Of a stretch of DNA of 33,255 bases, positions 8,123-14,482 are shown one piece after another. The notes beneath the pieces are model-generated. The model ran no database searches. It was not told where the DNA came from and worked only from the letters and a program-made list of their open reading frames with translations. The position numbers and the translations under genes were made by a program. The stretch's first letter is position 1, and every line of letters begins with the position of its first letter. Origin of the DNA: Clostridiaceae bacterium (GTDB lineage: Bacteria > Cyanobacteriota > Vampirovibrionia > Gastranaerophilales > Gastranaerophilaceae); NCBI GenBank assembly GCA_022641775.1, contig JALCDS010000018.1, forward strand, positions 1 to 33,255. The letters are read 5' to 3'.

Positions 8123-8141
8123 TATGTGTTAGATTCGTAAT

Positions 8142-8681
8142 TTATGAAAAATATCTTTTCAAAAGTCCGTCAAAACCTCTGCCGTGACGAGCTTCATCTT
8201 TAGCCATTTCATGAACTGTATCGTGGATTGCATCATAGCCAAGTTCTTTAGCTCTTTTTGCAATAGCCATTTTGCCTTCACAAGCTCCTTGTTCAGCTGC
8301 AGCTCTCATTTCAAGATTTTTCTTTGTTGAATCAGTTACAACTTCACCAAGTAATTCTGCAAATTTTGAAGCATGTTCAGCTTCTTCAAATGCATATCTC
8401 TTGTAAGCTTCAGCAACTTCAGGGTATCCTTCTCTTTCAGCTACTCTGCTCATTGCAAGATACATACCAACTTCAGTACATTCTCCTGCAAAGTTTGCTT
8501 TCAAACCTTCTGTAACTTCTTTATCTTCAACTTTACCGTCACCAACATGGTGTTCAGTAACATATTCTTTTCCGCTTGCGCTTACTTCTTTAAATGTTGT
8601 AGCTCCACATAAAGGACATCTTTCAGGAGCTTTGTCAGCTTCTGTTGACCATCCGCATACTGTACATACAAATTTTGCCAT
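8142..8681 (-). CDS. rbr: Reverse rubrerythrin
   Basis: A 179-residue non-haem iron protein that reduces hydrogen peroxide (and, in the clostridial reverse rubrerythrins, oxygen) at the expense of NAD(P)H through redox partners. Domain order is reversed relative to classical rubrerythrin: a rubredoxin-like Fe(Cys)4 site comes first (Cys6, Cys9, Cys22, Cys25), then a ferritin-like diiron four-helix bundle (about 55-179) with Glu67/Glu70, the EXXH pair Glu100-His103, Glu135 and Glu163-His166. The ATG has SD aaaggtgg. Codon use is cleaner than in the neighbours, consistent with high expression. The gene has its own promoter and a possible Fur/PerR-like site. Confidence 0.96.
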   Translation of the reverse strand: MAKFVCTVCGWSTEADKAPERCPLCGATTFKEVSASGKEYVTEHHVGDGKVEDKEVTEGLKANFAGECTEVGMYLAMSRVAEREGYPEVAEAYKRYAFEEAEHASKFAELLGEVVTDSTKKNLEMRAAAEQGACEGKMAIAKRAKELGYDAIHDTVHEMAKDEARHGRGFDGLLKRYFS

Positions 8682-8737
8682 TTTTGACCACCTTTCTTTA
8701 TCTCAAATCTTTTGAAATATTTTCTCTTAACAAATTT

Positions 8738-8782
8738 ATATTAGCATAGTAATTTTATTTTGTAAAGTAGTAACTATTATCA
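8738..8782 (-). promoter_or_regulatory. rbr promoter with possible Fur/PerR-like box
   Basis: Minus strand: TTTACA (8766-8761), 17 bp, TAATAT (8743-8738) with TGc directly before it (extended -10). Immediately upstream of the -35, TGATAAT-A-GTTACTA (8782-8768) matches the first half of a Fur/PerR-type 7-1-7 box exactly and the second half at 4 of 7 positions. The operator reading is tentative. Confidence 0.4.
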
Positions 8783-8802
8783 TTTTTAATCTTATTTACA
8801 AA

Positions 8803-8884
8803 TATAATAGGAAATATTTGATATGACTTACATTGATTATTATCTATCAAAAAATATTTTTAGGAATATTAATATCTTTATAAG
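8803..8884 (+). promoter_or_regulatory. Possible promoter region for the 192-residue orphan
   Basis: Two -10 candidates lie on the plus strand: a perfect TATAAT at 8803-8808 and TATAAG at 8879-8884, neither with a convincing -35. A 7-bp inverted repeat (tttgata 8817-8823 / tatcaaa 8845-8851) lies between them. The rest of the AT-rich intergenic stretch shows nothing further. Confidence 0.25.
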
Positions 8885-8905
8885 ATTTTAAGTGAAAGGA
8901 CAAAA

Positions 8906-9484
8906 ATGGATAAAATAAGTTTTCAAGGAAAGACTAATTTAATAATTTCAAATTTAGAATTTGCTAGAGCTGCAAACAAAACTGATGTCACAAGATATCA
9001 TGGACCATTGACGACAAGGTCTTCTAATTTGGGTTCAAGTAGAACATTGAATTATGATGTTACAGGTGGCGATTTGTTTGTTGTTGTAAGAAATGCCAGA
9101 ACCGGTTTTGTTGAAAGGCTAAAACCTTTTGAAAATATAAAAATAGGTGACAAGCTTGAAAAAATTGCAAAAAAAGTAGAAGAATTAAAAGATAGTACGA
9201 ACGAAAAATTAACGGCATGGATTATTGGCGGAAAGCCAAATGACAACAAAACAATAGGTTCTGTAAATGCGCTTGGTGAAATATTATGTGATAGACCTGA
9301 TATTGATACATCAATTCTTGCAGGTGCTAAAAAAATGCCAGGACAAAATATGTTATTGGAAGGACATGTTGGCAGTATGAATGTTATTTTTCCACAAAAA
9401 AACAACATTCAATCTATAGATGATTTAGCAAATAATTTTGATATCTTTGAATTAAATAATGTAGAACCAAAGATAGAAAAATAA
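8906..9484 (+). CDS. Orphan 192-residue protein with N-terminal SFQG motif
   Basis: I do not recognise a named family. The protein starts MDKISFQGKTNLIISN, then has a Ser/Thr/Asn/Arg-rich stretch (20-50), a beta-like segment VTGGDLFVVVRNA, a basic helix (about 75-100), and a segment TAWIIGG...SVNALGEIL...DTSILAGAKK (about 104-145) that looks like a compact alpha/beta fold with glycine turns. No signal peptide or membrane segment is visible. The SD (gaaagga) is good. Its stop is separated by one base from the stop of the convergent YkgJ-type gene, with no terminator between. Confidence 0.75.
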   Translation: MDKISFQGKTNLIISNLEFARAANKTDVTRYHGPLTTRSSNLGSSRTLNYDVTGGDLFVVVRNARTGFVERLKPFENIKIGDKLEKIAKKVEELKDSTNEKLTAWIIGGKPNDNKTIGSVNALGEILCDRPDIDTSILAGAKKMPGQNMLLEGHVGSMNVIFPQKNNIQSIDDLANNFDIFELNNVEPKIEK

Positions 9485-9485
9485 A

Positions 9486-9911
9486 TTATCTCAAATTTTT
9501 AAGTTTCTTTTTTTCTGAAGCGAGAACTTCGCCAAAAGAGATAATCGGTTCCATTTTGTAACCGCAATCGTCAGAGAGTGCCCCTCCCATAGAGAACAGC
9601 TCTTCTTGCGGATAGCGTCTGCAGATGCCCGGTCTAAACTTATGAATTTTACAGTGATGTGTTTCAGCATCAAGATTTTGACATTCAAATATAAGTCCAA
9701 CTTCATCTTTCCCTATAACCTTTAAATAGGTGTAAAATTTATGCAAAAATTGTAATTTTTCAAATTCCTTTTCATCATTAAGAACATGTTTATAGTGTTT
9801 TACATAAATATGCGTACAGCATTTTCCGCAAGCCTTGCATTTACCTGTTCGGTAATATTTCCGGCGCAGAATTTTAGATAAAAAGAATTTTCTCAAATTT
9901 TCCCATAGCAT
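9486..9911 (-). CDS. YkgJ-type cysteine-cluster protein
   Basis: A 141-residue protein of the YkgJ/UPF0153 type, thought to bind zinc or iron through a cysteine cluster. The signature is CKACGKCC (Cys25, Cys28, Cys31, Cys32), followed by Cys77, Cys87-x2-His90, RPGICRRYP (Cys97) and a later Cys (about 116). The His-x2-Arg-Pro-x-Ile-Cys-Arg-x-Tyr-Pro block is diagnostic. The physiological role is not known for the family. The N-terminus is basic and hydrophobic but too short for a clear membrane anchor. No good SD precedes the ATG. It converges on the orphan gene ending at 9484. Confidence 0.85.
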   Translation of the reverse strand: MLWENLRKFFLSKILRRKYYRTGKCKACGKCCTHIYVKHYKHVLNDEKEFEKLQFLHKFYTYLKVIGKDEVGLIFECQNLDAETHHCKIHKFRPGICRRYPQEELFSMGGALSDDCGYKMEPIISFGEVLASEKKKLKNLR

Positions 9912-9980
9912 AATTACAGTTTAGCAAATAAAAATATTAAATTTTGTAAACTTTTCAATAAAAATAAGCAAATATAAATC

Positions 9981-10008
9981 TTGAGGGCAATTAAAAATAA
10001 TGTAAAAT
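9981..10008 (+). promoter_or_regulatory. Candidate promoter in the gene-free stretch
   Basis: TTGAGG (9981-9986), 16 bp, TAAAAT (10003-10008): the same spacing and -10 variant as the promoter at 264-291. No open frame follows; the next element is a terminator. Confidence 0.4.
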
Positions 10009-10014
10009 CGAAAC

Positions 10015-10088
10015 AATAAACTCATAAATACTATAACATAACCAAAATAACCAACCTTGACCACTGTAAAAACAGCGGTCTTTTTTTT
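10015..10088 (+). ncRNA. Candidate small RNA of about 75 nt
   Basis: A promoter-like pair ends at 10008 and a terminator ends at 10088, with no coding frame or SD between. The predicted transcript has an unstructured A/C-rich 5' part and ends in the terminator hairpin, the general layout of a base-pairing small RNA. Nothing in the sequence names a known family. It could instead be a leftover terminator. Confidence 0.3.
10059..10088 (+). terminator. Orphan rho-independent terminator
   Basis: gaccactgt pairs with acagcggtc (one A/C mismatch) around an aaaa loop, followed by eight T. It works only on the plus strand, where no gene lies upstream within 570 bases. Confidence 0.75.
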
Positions 10089-10094
10089 ACCCCC

Positions 10095-10128
10095 GAGCAG
10101 AGGCACGAACGAATGAAATGAGAGAGAG
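10095..10128. repeat. Partial copy (34 bp) of the purine-rich repeat
   Basis: Identical to 10206-10239, i.e. the 3' end of the 102-bp repeat. It starts just after the orphan terminator and a short run of C. Confidence 0.9.
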
Positions 10129-10134
10129 GTTAAC

Positions 10135-10236
10135 AATTATAAACGGAAACGGTGAGTTTTCGTTTTAATTGATAACGTTGCCGTTTAGTGCGAGGGGGTG
10201 GAGGAGAGCAGAGGCACGAACGAATGAAATGAGAGA
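10135..10236. repeat. 102-bp direct repeat, copy 1
   Basis: Base-for-base identical to copy 2. The left part is an imperfect inverted repeat (taaacggaaacg ... cgttgccgttta, one mismatch). The right part is a G/A-rich block with runs ggggg-t-gg-a-gg at 10194-10204 and the shared string cgaacgaatgaaatgagaga. There is no transposase and no coding sense. It is most likely a dispersed intergenic repeat of the MITE/REP sort. Confidence 0.95.
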
Positions 10237-10360
10237 GAGTTGGGTTTTGTGTAGAGTGGAGAGAGCGTAAGCGAACGAACTCGAAAGAATGAGTACAAAA
10301 GCGAATGACAACGCAAGTGAAATGAGCGCTTGTACGAAATGAAACAAAATCAAAAGAGCT
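10237..10360. other. Spacer between repeat copies with degenerate short repeats
   Basis: This 124-base spacer is also purine-rich and holds degenerate echoes of the repeat's end (gcgaacgaactcgaaag, gcgaatgacaacgc, gtgaaatgagcgc). It can also fold through gtacaaaagcg / cgcttgtac. A minus-strand open frame crosses it only because stop codons are rare in this composition; I see no gene. Confidence 0.6.
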
Positions 10361-10462
10361 AATTATAAACGGAAACGGTGAGTTTTCGTTTTAATTGATA
10401 ACGTTGCCGTTTAGTGCGAGGGGGTGGAGGAGAGCAGAGGCACGAACGAATGAAATGAGAGA
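10361..10462. repeat. 102-bp direct repeat, copy 2
   Basis: Exact second copy, 226 bases downstream of copy 1. It ends about 65 bases before the promoter of the 543-residue protein gene. Confidence 0.95.
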
Positions 10463-10525
10463 AGTGAGATGATTTTTAAAAAGTGTTTTTGTTTGAGTCA
10501 GCTTATTTTATACCCTATTTTGTAT

Positions 10526-10553
10526 TTGTTAATTTTTGTTACGAATCTATTAT
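10526..10553 (+). promoter_or_regulatory. Promoter of the 543-residue protein gene
   Basis: TTGTTA (10526-10531), 16 bp, TATTAT (10548-10553). The expected transcription start near 10560 coincides with the 5' edge of the closing stem of the structured leader. Confidence 0.5.
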
Positions 10554-10561
10554 TATATTTA

Positions 10562-10638
10562 AAGATTTAAAGCTGAAAAGCCGTAGTACAACATGAAAGA
10601 TCAGGAAATGTTACTAAGTTAATCGAAAGGAAAATCTT
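10562..10638 (+). promoter_or_regulatory. Structured 5' leader, possible cis-regulatory RNA
   Basis: aagattt (10562-10568) can pair with aaatctt (10632-10638), closing a domain of about 63 bases. Inside are a gct-gaaa-agc tetraloop hairpin and a longer stem, agta-ca-acat / atgttact, with a two-base bulge. The SD (aaagga, about 10626-10631) lies just inside the closing stem, so folding could affect translation of the gene starting at 10645. It does not match the consensus of the riboswitch classes I can recall. Confidence 0.35.
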
Positions 10639-10644
10639 AAAACA

Positions 10645-12276
10645 ATGGGATTGGCAGCAGGACAAGCAAGATTATTAACAATAACAGCCAGAAAGTCAGA
10701 CTGTGAGTTTAGATCTATGAGTTTATCTCATCAGAAGCTTGCTCTTTCACGTCAACTTGAGGATGTTTCTAATGATTATCAAAGTTCATTAAGTAAAACA
10801 AAATTAGTATATGATTATTCAGGTTCAGATGCTGGAACTCAGGATTTGACTTATGGGTTATTAATGAACCCATCGGCATTGAATGATTATGTTCCAACAT
10901 TAGTTACAGCATCCGATGGTAAAGTTGTGTTGAGTTCTCAATATGCTGCTGCTGCTCAAGCTGCAGGGATTCCAAAAGAAGGACTTGCTTCAGGCAGTTT
11001 ACCTTCAGATACGGTTCGTAATAAATTTATTGAATCATTAGCAAGTAATGGTTTGATTACAAAAATTCAAAGTACCAATATACAAAATGTAGCTTATAAC
11101 CAAAAGGCAGGTTTAGGAGCTGCAGCTACTGTATCATCTACTACTGCAAATGTTACATATCAGCAATTGATGACATTATTAAAAGCTGATTCATACGATG
11201 TAAATACAGCGGATTCTTATTATGTAAATACCGGTGAAGCTGGTATTGATACTGGGTCTTTCCACTTATATGACGGTACAGGCACCGATTTGACAGAGGG
11301 CAATGAAAAGAGTACGGCTGCGAAATTGTCTATTGGAGACATCTTGGATGGAGATTATACTGTAATTGCAACAGGTCAAGATGGTCAGCATAGTTATGCC
11401 GATGATTTCCAAAGTTGGGTTGAAAATTTATCATGTTTAGATGATATTATGAGCACTTTTGAAGGACTGTTAGGTACAGGTGAATCTTATACAACAGCTG
11501 CATTGAATTATGCAAGACAAAGTGCAGAAGCTTTGTATAAAGGCTTGGTAGCAGATGATTCACTAACTGCAGTTAACAGAGATGGTAAAAAACATTCATG
11601 GAAAGTCCGTGGAAAATTATATGATGCAATTTCAAATGATGGAAGTGGCGCATCAATCGGTGTTGCTTTTTGTAGAAACAAAGCCGATGACGATTTAAAC
11701 AGTTCCGTAGGTATAAATATATCAAATTTTGCAAAGGCATATTTGACATACTTTGAACAGTATATGCAAGGGGTAACAAAATCTGCATATAGTGTTGGTA
11801 AAACTGTTCAATCAAGTGATTTCGCGACAGATGCTGCTGCAACATTTGATGTTGTAACGGATACTCAAGTTAGTGCTGATGATCAAAAATTGGCAGGTTT
11901 CTACGATACTATGTTGAATATGATTTGTACAAATGGTTGGACAGAAAACTCAAATGTTTCTGATAAAGATTACTTCCAAAATATGTTGCAAAGTGGTGGA
12001 TTTGTTCTATCCAAAATTGGTTCTGATAAATATTATTACCAAGAAAATTATGCAACTGATACAAATATCAAGACGGAAGAAGATACAACTGCTGTTGCTG
12101 AGGCAGAAGCTAAATACAATGCAGAAAAACAACGCTTATCAAACAAAGAAGATACGATTGATTTGCAGATGAAAAATCTTGATACAGAAATTTCGGCATT
12201 AACTACAGAATATGATACTGTTAAATCTGCAATCTCGAAAAATATTGAGAGAACATTTAAACGATATTCGGCATAA
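10645..12276 (+). CDS. 543-residue protein with filament-like coiled-coil termini
   Basis: Not a named family to me. The N-terminus (MGLAAGQARLLTITARKSD... through about residue 60) is an amphipathic, Ala/Leu/Gln-rich helix without a signal peptide. The C-terminus (about 475-543) is a long heptad coiled coil ending in IDLQMKNLDTEISALTTEY...IERTFKRYSA. The middle (60-470) is rich in Ser, Thr, Asp, Ala and Gly with few Cys. Helical termini flanking a polar variable middle is the architecture of flagellin, hook-associated and other exported filament proteins, but no flagellin signature is present. The promoter, structured leader and repeats upstream suggest individual regulation. It converges on the metallopeptidase gene with a 13-base gap and no terminator. 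Confidence 0.7.
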   Translation: MGLAAGQARLLTITARKSDCEFRSMSLSHQKLALSRQLEDVSNDYQSSLSKTKLVYDYSGSDAGTQDLTYGLLMNPSALNDYVPTLVTASDGKVVLSSQYAAAAQAAGIPKEGLASGSLPSDTVRNKFIESLASNGLITKIQSTNIQNVAYNQKAGLGAAATVSSTTANVTYQQLMTLLKADSYDVNTADSYYVNTGEAGIDTGSFHLYDGTGTDLTEGNEKSTAAKLSIGDILDGDYTVIATGQDGQHSYADDFQSWVENLSCLDDIMSTFEGLLGTGESYTTAALNYARQSAEALYKGLVADDSLTAVNRDGKKHSWKVRGKLYDAISNDGSGASIGVAFCRNKADDDLNSSVGINISNFAKAYLTYFEQYMQGVTKSAYSVGKTVQSSDFATDAAATFDVVTDTQVSADDQKLAGFYDTMLNMICTNGWTENSNVSDKDYFQNMLQSGGFVLSKIGSDKYYYQENYATDTNIKTEEDTTAVAEAEAKYNAEKQRLSNKEDTIDLQMKNLDTEISALTTEYDTVKSAISKNIERTFKRYSA

Positions 12277-12289
12277 TGGTTGCTTGTAA

Positions 12290-13081
12290 CTAATCAATAA
12301 CATTTTTAAGTTCTTTATAATAGTTATTGTTTAAAAGTTCATAAAATATTCCGGTAGTTACGGGTGCAATATCGCAAGTAGAATTTTTATCTATATATAT
12401 GCTTTCAACCAGTCTTGCAAAAAGTTCTGCAGGTTTTTCGTAGTATTTTTTATAATGGTTGATTTTATTTGAAATTCTAGATTGTCTTTTTTGGTAAGAA
12501 TGAAGTCTTATGTATGAGGCAAAAGCCTTTGGCATATCTGTAAAATCATTTTCAATGTTATCTATTGAATATATTTCATAATGTCTGTTAAAAAATCCCG
12601 TAATTAATTTTACGCGATCATATTTTAACAGATATTTAGCTTTTGATTTTTTTATATAGTTATTAAATTCTTTGAATTTCTTTGAACGTTGAAATTTTGG
12701 GTAATATTTTTTTACTTCATTATCATAAAATTTTATTTTTTCCTGAACGAGTTTTTTATGTGTGTATAATTTTTCACATAAAGAATTTTTATCTACAAAA
12801 TGGGTTACAGCTACAAGCTCTTTTTTTATAATAGGATTTTCAGTTTGAAAAATTTTCAGAAAAGTTCCGCCTGTTTTATTCATATCAGGCTCGAGCTTTG
12901 AATGTATATAGTGTGCAAATTCATGAATTAGGGTAGGCGCAATTCTTTCCGGTTTAATATTTTTAGAAATATCAATTCTATTTTTCAAAAAGAACCCTTG
13001 ATTTCCGCGAGCCTTTGTACCTGTATGGACTTCTAATCCAAGGCTTTCAAAGTATCTGATTAAACAAGTTTCTTTCGGCAT
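12290..13081 (-). CDS. HExxH zinc metallopeptidase-like protein
   Basis: A 263-residue soluble, very basic protein with a zincin motif LIHEFAHYIHS (His53, Glu54, His57). The likely third zinc ligand is in EKPAELFARLVES (Glu215 or Glu219), the Glu-rich helix expected in gluzincin-like folds. N-terminal Cys6 and a Lys/Tyr-rich middle (100-165) are also visible. There is no signal peptide, so it should act in the cytoplasm unless exported in an unusual way. The helix after the motif recalls IrrE/ImmA-type and phage-related zincins. It lies 15 bases behind the GlcD-type gene, with a ggag SD, as third gene of a minus-strand unit. Substrate unknown. Confidence 0.7.
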   Translation of the reverse strand: MPKETCLIRYFESLGLEVHTGTKARGNQGFFLKNRIDISKNIKPERIAPTLIHEFAHYIHSKLEPDMNKTGGTFLKIFQTENPIIKKELVAVTHFVDKNSLCEKLYTHKKLVQEKIKFYDNEVKKYYPKFQRSKKFKEFNNYIKKSKAKYLLKYDRVKLITGFFNRHYEIYSIDNIENDFTDMPKAFASYIRLHSYQKRQSRISNKINHYKKYYEKPAELFARLVESIYIDKNSTCDIAPVTTGIFYELLNNNYYKELKNVID

Positions 13082-13096
13082 CTTTCAACTCCAGGA

Positions 13097-14482
13097 CTAA
13101 AATATTTTATAAGGATTCAAAATATTGTTAGGATCAAATATTTTTTTGATTTGTCGCATATAATTCAAGGCTGTAGAATTTATAACCTTATCAATATAAG
13201 GTTGCTTTTCTACTCCAATGCCATGTTCGCCTGAAAGAATACCTCCCAAGGAAGCTGTCAAATCATATATTTCCGCTTTTGCCAACTTATAATTTTTATA
13301 TTCTTCTTTGTCATTATAGTCTATTGGAATTTGCGGATGAATTGAACCGTCTCCGACATGACCTACAAGACATGTAGTAAGATTATATTTTTTACAAATA
13401 TCTTGAATTCCTTTGACAAGTTTTGCCAAATTCTCTCTTGGAACGATTACGTCATCTGTTGTTACATTTGGCTTTAATTTCGCGCAAGCACCCATGGATG
13501 AATGACGTGCAGCCCAAATTCTTTCATATTCCTCGTCGTTTGTAGAAAATTGTATTTCACTTGCGTTATTTGAGTTCAAAATATTAACGATAATATTTTT
13601 TTGATATTCAATCGAATTTTTAAATCCGTCGACTTCAATAATAAGTGCACATTCTTTGTCTGTTAAAAGGTTTGCGGGATAAAACTTTTCAACCGTTTGA
13701 ATGGCATTTTTATCCATAAAGTCAATTGTTGTAGGATAAATTTTTTGTTCAATTATTGAATTAACTGTTTTAATTGCAGTTTCAATACTGTCAAAATATG
13801 CCATCAAAACCTTTTGACATTCTGGTTTTGGGATGAGTTTTAGAGTTGCTTCTGCGACAATTCCGAGTGTGCCTTCTGAACCAGTGAAAAGACTTGTTAA
13901 ATTGTATCCTGTAGAATTTTTTATTGTATTTGAACCTGTTTTTAAAATTTCACCGTTAGCAGTAATAACAGTAAGTTCAAGTACATAATCTCTTGTTGTT
14001 CCGTATTTAAATGATTTTGCTCCGCCTGAATTTTGGGCAATGCTTCCGCCTATTGTAGAAACTTTTAAATTTGAAGGATCCGGAGGATAGAAAAGTCCGA
14101 AGGAGTCAACTGCTTTTTGTAAATCCCCTACAACTACTCCGGGTTGTACTTTTGCTGTCATATTTTCTGAATTAATTTCAAGTATCTTATTCATTTTTGA
14201 AAAATTTAAAATTATACCACCATGAACACACGTGCAAGCGCCAACAACATTTGTTCCTGCACCACGACAAATTATGGGAATACTATATTTGTTTGCTATT
14301 TTAACGATTGATTGTATTTGAGAAATATCCTGTGCAAATACTACAACGTCAGGCAAATTTGGTTTTTCAAAACTATTTGAAGCATCTTTTGCGTAAGCAT
14401 AGCGTTCCTCAATTTCAGTGAGGACATTTTCCGGGGATAGTTGTTTTTGTAATTCTTTAATTAAATTATTCTTCATCAACAT
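13097..14482 (-). CDS. glcD: FAD-binding oxidase, GlcD / D-lactate dehydrogenase type
   Basis: A 461-residue FAD-linked 2-hydroxyacid dehydrogenase. The N-terminal FAD-binding domain (about 35-215) has PDVVVFAQ, CRGAGTNVVGAC and STIGGSIAQNSGGAKSFKYG. The C-terminal catalytic domain carries GHVGDGSIHPQ and GGILSGEHGIGVEKQ and ends LNPYKIF. Known relatives oxidise glycolate or D-lactate, or act with electron-transfer flavoproteins; the substrate cannot be fixed here. No iron-sulphur GlcF partner is adjacent. The start is uncertain (ATG at 14482 or 14476); both lie inside the last codons of the upstream coiled-coil gene, with no SD, so translation is probably coupled to it. Confidence 0.9.
   Translation of the reverse strand: MLMKNNLIKELQKQLSPENVLTEIEERYAYAKDASNSFEKPNLPDVVVFAQDISQIQSIVKIANKYSIPIICRGAGTNVVGACTCVHGGIILNFSKMNKILEINSENMTAKVQPGVVVGDLQKAVDSFGLFYPPDPSNLKVSTIGGSIAQNSGGAKSFKYGTTRDYVLELTVITANGEILKTGSNTIKNSTGYNLTSLFTGSEGTLGIVAEATLKLIPKPECQKVLMAYFDSIETAIKTVNSIIEQKIYPTTIDFMDKNAIQTVEKFYPANLLTDKECALIIEVDGFKNSIEYQKNIIVNILNSNNASEIQFSTNDEEYERIWAARHSSMGACAKLKPNVTTDDVIVPRENLAKLVKGIQDICKKYNLTTCLVGHVGDGSIHPQIPIDYNDKEEYKNYKLAKAEIYDLTASLGGILSGEHGIGVEKQPYIDKVINSTALNYMRQIKKIFDPNNILNPYKIF

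Noticed and set aside
10165-10353. Minus-strand 62-codon open frame, hydrophobic
   Set aside because: It is translation of the purine-rich repeat and spacer; composition alone keeps it open, and no SD or conserved domain is visible.
10095-10462. CRISPR array
   Set aside because: Only two full repeat units of 102 bp with one 124-bp spacer; no cas genes; unit far too long.
10562-10638. Known riboswitch (c-di-GMP, cobalamin, SAM, glycine and similar)
   Set aside because: None of the conserved consensus strings I can recall are present; kept only as an unassigned structured leader.
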